Shown: positions 24,434-33,002 of the stretch, piece by piece | How the letters are laid out: each line of letters begins with the position of its first letter | Numbering within the stretch: the stretch's first letter is position 1 | Assembly: GCF_900143625.1 (NCBI RefSeq) | Contig: NZ_FRFF01000197.1 | Span: forward strand, 1 to 51,042 | Length of the DNA stretch: 51,042 nt | From: Nocardiopsis sp. JB363 | GTDB taxonomy: Bacteria; Actinomycetota; Actinomycetes; Streptosporangiales; Streptosporangiaceae | Reading direction: 5' to 3' | The notes under the pieces: generated by a model | The model's database searches: none | Seen by the model: the letters and a program-made list of their open reading frames with translations, nothing else | Told to the model about the DNA's origin: nothing | Position numbers and translations under genes: made by a program

Positions 24434-24448
24434 TGATAATCATTTTCG
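24434..24448. promoter_or_regulatory. Second putative Zur box
   Basis: TGATAATCATTTTCG, the closest of the three sites to the usual Zur consensus. It is 57 bp upstream of the site at 24362 and 113 nt from the COG0523 start, so it may be a distal operator of that operon, or it may control a short plus-strand transcript reaching the hairpin at 24519-24551. Confidence 0.75.
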
Positions 24449-24518
24449 AATGATCGAGACGTGTCCCCCAGGAGTCCTCCCGTGCATGAACCTCCACTGG
24501 GTCGGGCTCTCGCAGCCG

Positions 24519-24551
24519 CAGGGCCGTCCACACCTGGTGTGAACGGCCCTG
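24519..24551. terminator. Terminator-like hairpin
   Basis: CAGGGCCGT, CACAC, loop, GTGTG, ACGGCCCTG: a stem of 14 pairs with one bulged mismatch. It lies 19 nt beyond the stop of the DUF1989 gene on the minus strand and is the likely end of the sugar ABC operon. It would equally end a plus-strand transcript from the Zur-box region; an 18-codon frame (24486-24542, MNLHWVGLSQPQGRPHLV) stops inside it. Confidence 0.6.
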
Positions 24552-24569
24552 CTCTTCGAGTGGGGTGGT

Positions 24570-25397
24570 TCAGGTGCGCAGGCCGTGCGAGCCCCGGTAG
24601 GCGGCGGTGGGCGGCATGCTCCACCCCTCCAACAGCTTCGGGGCGGGCCGGTACACCTCCACCGCCAGCGGGCGGCACACCTCGATCGGGTCGCGTGCGT
24701 CCGGGCCCCACAGCGGTACCGACAGGTCACCGCCCGGACACGTGGACAGGGCGCACAGCAGGTCCTGTTCGGCGAAGAACTCCAGGAAGTCACCAGGCCG
24801 GGCCGGTGAGGTCTTCATGAAGTACCGGTCCTCGTCGTTGAGACCGGTGCACTGGAAGACGTTGAGCACGTCGTGCACGTCGAACTCGGTCAGCCCGTAC
24901 GGCAGCACCGCCCGGGTCAGGTTCGAGTGGCAGTGCAGGTCGAAGTCCGCACCGGTGAGCATCCGGTTGACGTACGGGTCGCAGCGCGTCCCCAACAGGT
25001 CGTGCACCCGACCGCCCTCGGCGTCGGTGCCGTACCAGGCCAGGGAGTCGGCGGTGATGGTGGCCAACGGCCGCAGGTAGGGCAGGGTGGACCACAAGCG
25101 GTCGTGGGTGGACACATGGGCGCTCTGCAACTGGCGGGTGCGCGACGCCCACAGCCGCTCGCGCGGGTTGTGCCCGTTCCAGAGGTTCAGGTCGCCCACC
25201 TGCGGCCCCTCCGGGGCGATGATCCGGAACAGGTGACCGGCGGGCACCCGCCAGGCCCGGCCCGAACGGATCGGTATCGTGAACCGCTCCACCACGGCGC
25301 GGTCATCGGTGCTTGCCGCCAACCGGTCGTAGAAATCGGTGTCGACGTCGAGGGCACCGCCCTCGCCCGCCCGGTAGGCGGCCTCCGGTGAACCCAT
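24570..25397 (-). CDS. DUF1989 (urea carboxylase-associated) family protein
   Basis: A 275-aa cytoplasmic protein of the DUF1989 family, whose members often sit next to urea carboxylase/allophanate genes but have no established reaction. Visible family features: WRVPAGHLFRI, VGDLNLWNGHNP, a central Cys/His stretch (GTRCDPYVNRM, DLHCHSNLTR), DVLNVFQCTGLN and a late ALSTCPGGDLS. The conserved Cys and His suggest a metal site (inference). ATG 25397 with AGGAG 6 nt upstream. It follows the permease gene by 49 bp and ends the ROK-ABC operon, an unusual context: nothing for urea is nearby. It may act on a nitrogen-bearing sugar derivative or ammonia release. Confidence 0.85.
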   Translation of the reverse strand: MGSPEAAYRAGEGGALDVDTDFYDRLAASTDDRAVVERFTIPIRSGRAWRVPAGHLFRIIAPEGPQVGDLNLWNGHNPRERLWASRTRQLQSAHVSTHDRLWSTLPYLRPLATITADSLAWYGTDAEGGRVHDLLGTRCDPYVNRMLTGADFDLHCHSNLTRAVLPYGLTEFDVHDVLNVFQCTGLNDEDRYFMKTSPARPGDFLEFFAEQDLLCALSTCPGGDLSVPLWGPDARDPIEVCRPLAVEVYRPAPKLLEGWSMPPTAAYRGSHGLRT

Positions 25398-25446
25398 GGA
25401 AGGCTCCTCTCTCTCGCGTGCCCGACCCGATCCCTACCCGGGGCTT

Positions 25447-26271
25447 TCAGGCCTTCACTGCCCCCTGGGTCAGACCGTTGACGAAGCTGCGCTGGAAGAC
25501 CAGGTAGACCACCACGATGGGGGCGATCACGAGCAGGCTCGCCGCGGACAGCAGTGGGATGTCGGTGCCGTACTGGCCCACGAACAAGCCCAGCCCGGTG
25601 GGTGCGGTGCGCAGGGCCGGGTCCTGCATCATCACCAGCACCAGCAGGAACTGGTTCCACGACCACATGAACACCAGCACCGCCAGGGTGGTGATGGCCG
25701 GCCAGGAGATCGGCAGCAGCACCCGGGCCAGCACGGTGTGGTCGCGGGCCCCGTCCACCCGGGCGGCCTCCACCAACTCCCGGGGCACCGAGGCGAAGTG
25801 CGACTGCATCCAGTACACGCCGAAGGGCAGGAACAGGGCGATCTCGGCCAGGATCACCCCGGTGTAGGAGTTGGTCAGACCCACCTCGCGCAGGTTGAAG
25901 TACAGGGCGATGACCAGCAGTTCCACCGGCAGGGTCAGGCCCAGCACGAAGGCCAGGGAGATGCCCTTGCCGCCCCACACACCCAGGATGGACAGCGCGT
26001 ACCCGGCCAGCGTCGCCAGGCACACGGTCAGCGGCACCACGAAGGCGACGATGACCACGCTGGACCACATCAGTCGGCTGAAGTTCCCGGCCTCCCAAGC
26101 GAGTGCGAAGTTGGACCACGACCACTGCTCGGGCAGGGAGAACGCGCCGACCTGCCCGCCGGCCGGATGTACCGAGGCCAGTGCGATCCCGGCGAAGGGC
26201 GCCAGCACCAGCACCGCCAGGGTGCTCAGCAGCCCGTACCGCAGCGCGGTCGTCATCGCCGCTCGGTTCAC
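25447..26271 (-). CDS. ABC sugar permease (MalG-type) of the alpha-GlcNAc island
   Basis: A 274-aa permease with six spans; the EAA loop is VEAARVDGARDHTVLARVLL (20 residues) followed by PISWPAITT. GTG 26271 overlaps the stop of the partner permease (GTGA); an ATG at 26256 is the alternative start. It forms the channel with the product of the next gene upstream. No ATPase is encoded in the operon. Confidence 0.92.
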   Translation of the reverse strand: MNRAAMTTALRYGLLSTLAVLVLAPFAGIALASVHPAGGQVGAFSLPEQWSWSNFALAWEAGNFSRLMWSSVVIVAFVVPLTVCLATLAGYALSILGVWGGKGISLAFVLGLTLPVELLVIALYFNLREVGLTNSYTGVILAEIALFLPFGVYWMQSHFASVPRELVEAARVDGARDHTVLARVLLPISWPAITTLAVLVFMWSWNQFLLVLVMMQDPALRTAPTGLGLFVGQYGTDIPLLSAASLLVIAPIVVVYLVFQRSFVNGLTQGAVKA

Positions 26272-27206
26272 TTGGGCTCCCGGGTGAGTAGACGGATCGC
26301 GCTGACCAGCACGATGACGATCAGGGTCAGCACCACCGCCAGGGCGGCGGCCCCGCCGATGGTGCCCTCGTTGAACGCCAGCCGGTACACCAAAAGGGCC
26401 GGCACGTTGGTCTGTCCGGCCGGTCCGCCGTTGGTGGTGACGAACACCAGGTCGAAGGAGGCCAGGGCGGCGATGGTGGTGATGACCGCGGCGATGCCGA
26501 CCTCGCGGCGCAGCCCGGGCAGGGTGACGTAGCGGAATCGGCGCAGGGGTCCGGCGCCGTCGATGGCGGCGGCCTCGTTCAGGGACGGGTCGATGCGCTG
26601 GGCGCCGCTCATGAACAGCACCATGCACAGCCCGCTCATGCACCAGGTACCGATCAGTCCCAGGGCGATGAGCGCGAAGTGGTAGTCGCCCAGCCAGGCA
26701 CGGGTGATGGCGCCGAGTCCCACCGCTTCCAGGGCCTGGTTGACCATGCCCGCGTCGCTGTAGAGCCAGCGCCAGGTGATGCCGACCGCGACCAGTGGCA
26801 GGACCTGGGGCAGGAAGAACACGGTGCGGAAGAACGTCATCCCGGTGCGCACCCGGCCCAGCAACAGCCCGGTGAGCAGCAACCCGATCGCGATGGGGAT
26901 GAGCGAGAAGAACACGATGAGGATCAGGCCGTTGAGGATGGCCTCGGCCAGGAGTGGTTCGGTGAGCACCCGGGTGTAGTTGGCCAGGCCCGCCCAGGTG
27001 GGGGGTTGGACCCCGTCCCAGTCCAGGAAGGAGAACCACACGGTGCTGCCTGCGGAGTAGATCGCGAAGCCGGCGTAGACGGTCAGCGCGGGCAGCAGGT
27101 ACAGCCAGGCGCGCAGGCGCGAACGGCCGGGCGCGCGGGAAGGGCGACCGCCGGGACGACCGGCCCCGGCGGCCCCGTTCCCGCGCAGGAGGGCGCCACT
27201 AGCCAT
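26268..27206 (-). CDS. ABC sugar permease (MalF-type) of the alpha-GlcNAc island
   Basis: A 312-aa permease. A Gly/Arg/Pro-rich N-terminal tail (1-30) precedes six spans starting WLYLLPALTVYAGF. The EAA region is NEAAAIDGAGPLRRFRYVTL (20 residues) and PGLRREVG. ATG 27206 overlaps the end of the binding protein gene by 8 bp. Together with the MalG-type subunit it should pass the sugar delivered by the binding protein. Confidence 0.92.
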   Translation of the reverse strand: MASGALLRGNGAAGAGRPGGRPSRAPGRSRLRAWLYLLPALTVYAGFAIYSAGSTVWFSFLDWDGVQPPTWAGLANYTRVLTEPLLAEAILNGLILIVFFSLIPIAIGLLLTGLLLGRVRTGMTFFRTVFFLPQVLPLVAVGITWRWLYSDAGMVNQALEAVGLGAITRAWLGDYHFALIALGLIGTWCMSGLCMVLFMSGAQRIDPSLNEAAAIDGAGPLRRFRYVTLPGLRREVGIAAVITTIAALASFDLVFVTTNGGPAGQTNVPALLVYRLAFNEGTIGGAAALAVVLTLIVIVLVSAIRLLTREPK

Positions 27207-28557
27207 GGACGCGGTCCCATTCGGCCTGAAGGTCGGACAGGAACGTCTCCTCGTCGGTGCTCCCGGCGATCAATCCCTGCACCCCCGGGGTGAGCTGGTC
27301 GATCATGCCGGGCGTGGAGAAGTCGGGGAAGGGCACGATGCCGTCCTGCTCGGCGGCCGTCCCGTAGACGCTGTTGATCTCCTCCAACACGCCGCCCTCC
27401 CCGGTGGAGACGTCGGTGTCCACCGGCATGAACCCGGTGTCCAGCTGGATCTGCGCCGCCTCGGGTGAGGACAGGTAGTCCAGGAACGCCGCCGCGACGT
27501 CCGGGTGCTCGGTGGCCGAGGAGACCGTGTAGGAGACGCTGGAGCCAGAGGTCATCGGCACCTGGTCGGGGTCCTCACCCGGCAGGAGGAAGAAACCCGC
27601 GTCCTCTCCCAAGGCCTCCTCCAGTTCGAACGCCGCCCAGTTACCGGTCACCAGGAACGCGCTCTCGCCATTGGCGAAGGCGGCCTTGGCGTCGTCGTCG
27701 GAGGTGGCGTTGGCGTCCTCGGGCACGTACCCGGCCTCCACCCACCGGGTGAGCGCTTCGGTCGCCGTCCGGGCCCCGTCGGTCTCGATGGTGGAGTCGG
27801 GTGCCCCGTGCACCCAGTCACGGTAGGCCTGGTCGTCGCCGAAGGTGTTGAGCAGCGCGTTCCAGACCTGGAAGCCGCCCACCTCCAGCCCGCCGACGCT
27901 GAACGGGGCGATGCCCTCCTCGTCCACCGCCGCCAAGGCGTCCTCGAACTCGTCGAAGGTCGCGGGCGGCTCGTCCACCCCGGCCTCCGCCAACAGCTCG
28001 CGGTTGTAGAACACCCCCAACATGGACAGGGCCCCCGGGACGGCGTAGAGGCTGCCCGTGCCGAACCGGGTGGCGTCCTCGTCGGCCCGCAACGGCTCCA
28101 GGCTCGCCTCGGGGAAGGACTCCTCCCACCCGTAGGCCTCCACGTACGGCTCCAGGTCCATCACGTGCCCGCTCGGTATGAGCGAGCGCATCGCGCCCGG
28201 GTTGTACTGGGCCATGTCGGGCGGATCGTCGGAGGACATCGACAACGTGACGGTCTTGACGTAGTCGGTGAAGGGGGTCTGCTGTAGTTCGATGTCGACG
28301 TTGGGGTGCTGATCGGTGAACCCCTCGACCAGCTCGATGGAGGGCGGGTCGTCGGTGTAGGCCAGGGTCAGCTCGACCGGCTCGTCGGTGATGGTGGTGG
28401 AGACGTCCTCGGGCACGTTGTCGCGTTCGCCGTCCCCACTGGACAGGGTCGCGCACGAGGTGAGGACGAGGGCTGCGGTGGCGCCGGCCGCGCCCCGGAC
28501 GAACAGGTGGATGGTGCGCGGTCGGGTGGACTCCTGGGCGATGGGCCTGGTGGACAT
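27199..28557 (-). CDS. ABC sugar-binding lipoprotein of the alpha-GlcNAc island
   Basis: A 452-aa family 1 solute-binding protein: lipobox VLTSC (C35), then a two-lobed body with LTLAYTDDPPSIELVEGF, DPPDMAQYNPGAM and SESAFLVTGNWAAFE-like segments. ATG 28557 has GGAGG 6 nt upstream; the frame stays open upstream through the regulator gene but only as shadow. Its ligand is probably a GlcNAc-containing oligosaccharide, judging from the GH89 and kinase genes beyond the shared promoter; the sequence alone does not reveal it. Confidence 0.9.
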   Translation of the reverse strand: MSTRPIAQESTRPRTIHLFVRGAAGATAALVLTSCATLSSGDGERDNVPEDVSTTITDEPVELTLAYTDDPPSIELVEGFTDQHPNVDIELQQTPFTDYVKTVTLSMSSDDPPDMAQYNPGAMRSLIPSGHVMDLEPYVEAYGWEESFPEASLEPLRADEDATRFGTGSLYAVPGALSMLGVFYNRELLAEAGVDEPPATFDEFEDALAAVDEEGIAPFSVGGLEVGGFQVWNALLNTFGDDQAYRDWVHGAPDSTIETDGARTATEALTRWVEAGYVPEDANATSDDDAKAAFANGESAFLVTGNWAAFELEEALGEDAGFFLLPGEDPDQVPMTSGSSVSYTVSSATEHPDVAAAFLDYLSSPEAAQIQLDTGFMPVDTDVSTGEGGVLEEINSVYGTAAEQDGIVPFPDFSTPGMIDQLTPGVQGLIAGSTDEETFLSDLQAEWDRVHG

Positions 28558-28580
28558 GCCGTCCTCCGTGGGTTGTCGGG

Positions 28581-29798
28581 TCAGCCGGTCGTCGAAGGGG
28601 GTCGCAGGCGGGTGTGTTCGACCTGGTCGAGCGAGTGGTGCAGGGCGCCTTGGACCACGGCGTCCTCGCCCAGCCGGGACAGTTCCAGCGGTGGTGGGTC
28701 CAGACGTTGGCGGCTCAGGTGGGTGTGGAGGGCCGCCAACAGCGCGGGGCCGCACCGGGCCATGGGACCGCCGACGACCACCACACCGGGGTCGAGCAGG
28801 GCACGGACGGCGCCGACCCCTTGAGCGAACCGGCGGGTGATCTCCGTCAGCGCCGCCAGGGCCGCGGGCGCGCCGCCCGCGACCGCGGTGACGACGGCGG
28901 CGGTCTCCCCGCCCGGCTCCGCCAACCGGTCGAGCAGGGCGTGGTCGGCGCGTTCGCGGGCGGCCTCGCGGATCAGGGCGGCGAACGCACCGGTGCCGGT
29001 CCAGGCCTCGAACGCGCCCAGGGGCGCGCCGTCCCTCTCCCGTGTGGGCTCGGGCGCGTCGGTGAACAGATCGAGGTAGCCCAGGTCCCCGGCGTCGTTG
29101 GCGGCGCCACGGTGGAGCTCGCCCGCCACGACGATGCCCGCGCCGACGCGTTCGCCCCAGTGGATCAGCACCATGGACCGGTGTTCGCCGCCGTGCCAGA
29201 GTTCGCCCTCGGTGGCGAGCTTGACGTCGTTGTCCAGGTAGACCTCACAGCCGGTGGCCTCTCTCAGGGCCTGGATCAGTACGTCGCCGGTGACGCCGGG
29301 CATGCTGGGCGCGAACCGCACCCGCCCGGTGGTGGGATCGACGATGCCGGGCACCCCCATCGAGGCGTGCCACACTCCATCGGCCCCGAGTCCCGCCTCG
29401 GTCAGGACCCGACGCACGGTGTCGGTCAGCGCCCCCGCCACGGCCCCGGGGAGCGGTACGGCGTGGGCGGCGACGACCGCGCCCGACAGGTCGGCCAGGC
29501 CCACCCGGATCCCCTCCGGGGTCACCGACGCCCCCACCACGTGCCCGGCCTCGGCGCGGAACCGCACTCGTTGCGCGGGCCGGCCCGAACCGGTACCCGA
29601 GCGCACCGGGGCCAGGAACTCCACCAGTCCGGCCTCGCCCAGATCGGCCAGCGCACGCGAGACCGCCTGCCGGGACAATCCCGTCCGCCGGGCCAGCTCA
29701 GGGGCGCTGGTGTGCTCGACCGCGCGCAGCAGGGTGAGCACGGCGGTCGTGTTGACCTCGCGCATATACCGCGTGCCCGCTGCGACCGGCACGTCCAC
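28581..29798 (-). CDS. ROK-family transcriptional regulator
   Basis: A 405-aa protein: winged helix at about 15-65 (TSAPELARRTGLSRQAVSRA) and a ROK/ASKHA domain with VYLDNDVKLATEGEL and GERVGAGIVVAGELHRGAA. The usual ROK zinc motif (CxCGxxGC) is absent: the region after GYLDLFTDAPEP has no Cys, so it is a variant member. These regulators bind a sugar or sugar phosphate and control uptake genes. GTG 29798 has GGAGGG upstream; ATG 29765 is a possible alternative. It is divergent from the GH89 gene, with a palindromic site between them, and heads the ABC operon (24 bp to the binding protein gene). Confidence 0.88.
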   Translation of the reverse strand: MDVPVAAGTRYMREVNTTAVLTLLRAVEHTSAPELARRTGLSRQAVSRALADLGEAGLVEFLAPVRSGTGSGRPAQRVRFRAEAGHVVGASVTPEGIRVGLADLSGAVVAAHAVPLPGAVAGALTDTVRRVLTEAGLGADGVWHASMGVPGIVDPTTGRVRFAPSMPGVTGDVLIQALREATGCEVYLDNDVKLATEGELWHGGEHRSMVLIHWGERVGAGIVVAGELHRGAANDAGDLGYLDLFTDAPEPTRERDGAPLGAFEAWTGTGAFAALIREAARERADHALLDRLAEPGGETAAVVTAVAGGAPAALAALTEITRRFAQGVGAVRALLDPGVVVVGGPMARCGPALLAALHTHLSRQRLDPPPLELSRLGEDAVVQGALHHSLDQVEHTRLRPPSTTG

Positions 29799-29839
29799 GT
29801 GCCCCGCCCCCTCCCGCTCTTGCCCGGCGGTGAATTAGG

Positions 29840-29854
29840 TATGTACCGTACGTA
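29840..29854. promoter_or_regulatory. Putative ROK operator
   Basis: TATGTAC-C-GTACGTA, a 15-bp palindrome with one mismatch pair, in an AT-rich patch between divergent ROK and GH89 starts. TTAGGTA just before it could be part of a -10 in either direction. Confidence 0.5.
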
Positions 29855-29887
29855 ACTCCTGAGCATCCCGGCAAGAGGGGCGAACCG

Positions 29888-32056
29888 ATGGCCGACACTC
29901 CGAAGGATCCGCCCACTTGGGGCGACGCCGTGGACGCGCTGGCCCGCCGGGTGCTCGGCCCGGCCCACCGCCCGATCGACTTCCGCGAGCGCACCGGCGC
30001 GGAGCGCTCCTTCACCTACCGCGCCGACGGGGGAGTGCTCACGATCGAGGCGACCGACGCGGTGGCCGCGGCCGTGGCCCTGCACACCTACCTGCGCCGC
30101 GAGTGCGGGCGCTCGGTCACCTGGGACACCCCGCTACCCCTGCGAGTCGATCATCCCGAAAGCGTGCCCGCCGTGCACGGCACCGCCGAGGTCGACCAGG
30201 GCTACTACCTGAACTTCTGCACCACCGGGTACACGAGCGCCTACTGGGACTGGGACGACTGGGAGCGCGAGATCGACTGGATGGCGCTGCACGGCGTCAC
30301 CATGCCCCTGACCGTTGTGGGCCACGAGGCCGTCCTGTTCGAGACCTACACCCGCCGTGGCCTGGAAGCCGACCGCGTGCGCGCCTTCCTGGGCGGCCCC
30401 GGCTACCTGCCCTGGCAGTACATGGGCAACCTGGACGGCTTCGCCGGCCCCCTGCCCGCCTCCTGGATCGATGGCCACCGTGACCTGGGGCGACGCATCC
30501 TGCGACGCCAACGCGCCCTGGGCATGACCCCGGTCCTGCCCGGGTTCACCGGACACGTCCCGGCCGAACTCGCCCCCGACCGGACCCGCACCCGCACCTG
30601 GCACGGCCTGACCACCCACGTCCTGGACCCCGCCGACCCCCGTTACCCCGAACTCGCCGCCGACATGGTGCGCGTCCAACAGGAACTGTTCGGCACCGAC
30701 CACCTCTACGCCATCGACCCGTTCATCGAGATGGTCCCGGTCGACGCCGACCCGGCGTTTCCGGCGGAGCTCGCCCGCGCCACCCTGGACGGGCTCACCC
30801 GCGCCGACCCCCACGCCGTGTGGGCGCTCCAGACCTGGCCGTTCTCCTACCAGAGCCGGTTCTGGAGCGCCGAACGCGTCACCGCCTTCCTGGAGGCCAT
30901 CCCCGACGAACGGCTGCACCTGCTCGACCTGTGGGCCGAACACGACCCCCAGTGGAGTCGCTTCGACGCCTTCGGCGGCACCCCCTGGACCTGGTGCGCC
31001 CTGCTCAACTTCGGTGGGCGCAGCGAACCCATCGCCGACCTCCAGGGCGCCGTGGACCGGATCGGTGCGGCCAAACGGGCCGCGCACCCGCCGACCGGCA
31101 TCGGCCTGTCCATGGAGGGCACCCGCAACAACCCGGCGTTCTTCGAACTGATCGCCGACCAGACCTGGTGGCGGACCGAGGACGTGGCCGCCGACTGGCT
31201 GCCCGACTTCGTGCGGCAACGCTACGGCTCGGATGACCCCGCCCTGCTGTCCGGTTGGCGAGGATTGGCGGAGACCGTCCTGGGCGCTTCGGGGGTGCGG
31301 ATCTTTCCAGAACAGTTCAACGGGGTCCTCACCATGCGCCCCCACTTCGAGGACCTGGCCGCACCCGAACGGCACCGCGCCGAGGTCACCGGCCTGGTCT
31401 GGTATCCCTGGCCGCGGCTGCTGCGGGCCTGGGCGGATCTGGTCGAGGCGGCCGAGGCCGATCCGGACCTGGCCGAAGGTCCGTTGGGACACGACCTGGT
31501 CGACGTGGCCATGGCCGTGCTGGCACGCGTCGCCGACCAGCGCCACCTGGACCTGGTCGAACACGCGGTGCGGCACCGAGAGGTCCCCGAGGAACGGCTC
31601 GACCGGTTCCTGCGGGTGTTCGACGATCTGGACGCCCTGCTGGACACCCGACCCGAGTACCGTTACGGCACCTGGGAAGCCAAGGCCACCTCCTGGGCCA
31701 CCGGCACCGAGGACCACCGTGTCCTGGCCGACAACGCCCGCCGGATCCTCACCGTCTGGATCGACCTGGACAACCTGCGCCTGGACGACTACGCCGCGCG
31801 CCTGTGGTCGGGACTGGTCGGCGGTCACCACCGCGTCCGCTGGGAGCTGTGGGGGCGGCTGCTGCCCGAGGCCCTGACCGAACCCGAACGGGCCGCCTCC
31901 CGCCTGGCCGACCGGCTCGGCGACCACGCCGAACGGTTCCTGCGCCATGGCCTCGAACCCCGGCCCGCGCCCACCGACGGCACCCTCGCGCTGTCCCGCC
32001 GACTCCTGGACCACTACGGCGCCGATCGCGACGCCGGACCTTCGAGCGGGGAATGA
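29888..32056 (+). CDS. GH89 alpha-N-acetylglucosaminidase (NAGLU family)
   Basis: A 722-aa enzyme that removes terminal alpha-linked N-acetylglucosamine. Three parts as in human NAGLU: N-terminal small domain (1-95), catalytic barrel (about 100-450) and helical C-terminal domain. Family motifs: QGYYLNFCTTGYTSAYWDWD in the barrel entry, LPWQYMGNLDGFAGPLP, IDPFIEMVPV with E281 as the likely acid/base, and IGLSMEGTRNN with E410 as the likely nucleophile. There is no signal peptide, so it acts in the cytoplasm on imported sugar. GAGGGGCG lies upstream of ATG 29888. It overlaps the kinase gene by 4 bp (ATGA). Eukaryotic and Clostridium homologues act on heparan sulfate or mucin glycans. Confidence 0.93.
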   Translation: MADTPKDPPTWGDAVDALARRVLGPAHRPIDFRERTGAERSFTYRADGGVLTIEATDAVAAAVALHTYLRRECGRSVTWDTPLPLRVDHPESVPAVHGTAEVDQGYYLNFCTTGYTSAYWDWDDWEREIDWMALHGVTMPLTVVGHEAVLFETYTRRGLEADRVRAFLGGPGYLPWQYMGNLDGFAGPLPASWIDGHRDLGRRILRRQRALGMTPVLPGFTGHVPAELAPDRTRTRTWHGLTTHVLDPADPRYPELAADMVRVQQELFGTDHLYAIDPFIEMVPVDADPAFPAELARATLDGLTRADPHAVWALQTWPFSYQSRFWSAERVTAFLEAIPDERLHLLDLWAEHDPQWSRFDAFGGTPWTWCALLNFGGRSEPIADLQGAVDRIGAAKRAAHPPTGIGLSMEGTRNNPAFFELIADQTWWRTEDVAADWLPDFVRQRYGSDDPALLSGWRGLAETVLGASGVRIFPEQFNGVLTMRPHFEDLAAPERHRAEVTGLVWYPWPRLLRAWADLVEAAEADPDLAEGPLGHDLVDVAMAVLARVADQRHLDLVEHAVRHREVPEERLDRFLRVFDDLDALLDTRPEYRYGTWEAKATSWATGTEDHRVLADNARRILTVWIDLDNLRLDDYAARLWSGLVGGHHRVRWELWGRLLPEALTEPERAASRLADRLGDHAERFLRHGLEPRPAPTDGTLALSRRLLDHYGADRDAGPSSGE

Positions 32057-32985
32057 GTCGCGTGCGGTGCGCCGGGATCGACGTGGGCGGCGGAGGCATC
32101 CGCGTGCTCGTCCACGACGGGAACCGCACGGCACGCTCGGGGGAGGACGTCGCGGCCCCCCGAGGCGATCGGGGGTTGGACCTGGACGCGCTGGCCGCCC
32201 GACTGGCCGCGCTGTTGTCCCGAGCCGCCCCGGTGTTCGACCGGGTGGCCATCGGCATGACCGGCCTACCCGACCTGGTCCCCGACCCCGCTCAGCTGGT
32301 CCGAGGTCTGCGGGAGCGCGTACCGGTGGGCGCCGTGGTGCTCGCCGGGGACTCGGTGACCACCCACGTCGGAGCCCTGGGCGGCCGGCCCGGCGTGGTG
32401 GTGGCGGCCGGCACCGGGGCGGTCGCGCTCGGCACCGACCTGGAACACACCTGGAGCCGCGCCGACGGGTGGGGCATCCTGCTCGGTGATCATGGCGGGG
32501 GCGCCTGGGTGGGCCGTGAGGGGCTCCAGGCCGCGCTGCGCGCCCACGACGGCCGGTCCGGTGGTTCGACGATGCTGTCGGACCGCCTCTTCGCACGCTT
32601 CGCAGACGTGAACGCGCTGGAACACCGGGTCTACGCGGCCACGGCCGGGGACGCCGCCACCGTCCTGGCCGGATTCGCCCCCGATGTGGCCGACGCCGCC
32701 CACGCCGGGGACGCCGTGTCCCGACGGATCTGGCGAGAGGCCGGTACCCACCTGGGCCGGGCCGCCGTGGCGGCCACCGTGCCCGGGCTGGACCGGCGCT
32801 TGTCCTGGGGAGGCGGGCTCTTCGCGGTGGGCGAGCCCGTGCTGGGCCCGATGCGCGCCGAGGTGCTGCGCCACATGCCCGAGACCGATTTCGTGACCCC
32901 CGAAGGCGGGTCGGTGGAGGGCGCGCTCACCCTGGCGCTCACCCCGCCCCGATCGCACCCGCCCCACGTGTACGTGTTCGAGTGA
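32053..32985 (+). CDS. N-acetylglucosamine kinase-like protein (BadF/BadG ASKHA family)
   Basis: A 310-aa sugar kinase-like protein. Phosphate motif CAGIDVGGGGIRVLVHDG at the start, VVVAAGTGAVALGTD, then DGWGILLGDHGGGAWVGREG, which is the typical GlcNAc-kinase signature. It would phosphorylate the GlcNAc released by the GH89 enzyme encoded directly upstream, feeding NagA/NagB. ATG 32053 overlaps the GH89 stop. A second protein of this family is encoded at 39691-40719. The 3' end is followed by a MITE-like element. Confidence 0.88.
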   Translation: MSRVRCAGIDVGGGGIRVLVHDGNRTARSGEDVAAPRGDRGLDLDALAARLAALLSRAAPVFDRVAIGMTGLPDLVPDPAQLVRGLRERVPVGAVVLAGDSVTTHVGALGGRPGVVVAAGTGAVALGTDLEHTWSRADGWGILLGDHGGGAWVGREGLQAALRAHDGRSGGSTMLSDRLFARFADVNALEHRVYAATAGDAATVLAGFAPDVADAAHAGDAVSRRIWREAGTHLGRAAVAATVPGLDRRLSWGGGLFAVGEPVLGPMRAEVLRHMPETDFVTPEGGSVEGALTLALTPPRSHPPHVYVFE

Positions 32986-33002
32986 TCGGGAAGCCGGAAG
33001 CC

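Noticed and set aside
24342..24542. 66-codon plus-strand frame across the Zur boxes
   Set aside because: No RBS, contains both operators, and composition is not gene-like; only the short frame at 24486 has an RBS.
30134..32596. 820-codon open frame on the minus strand opposite GH89 and the kinase
   Set aside because: Shadow frame produced by high GC at third positions; composition is Gly/Arg/Pro-rich with no domain, and both plus-strand genes show clear catalytic motifs.
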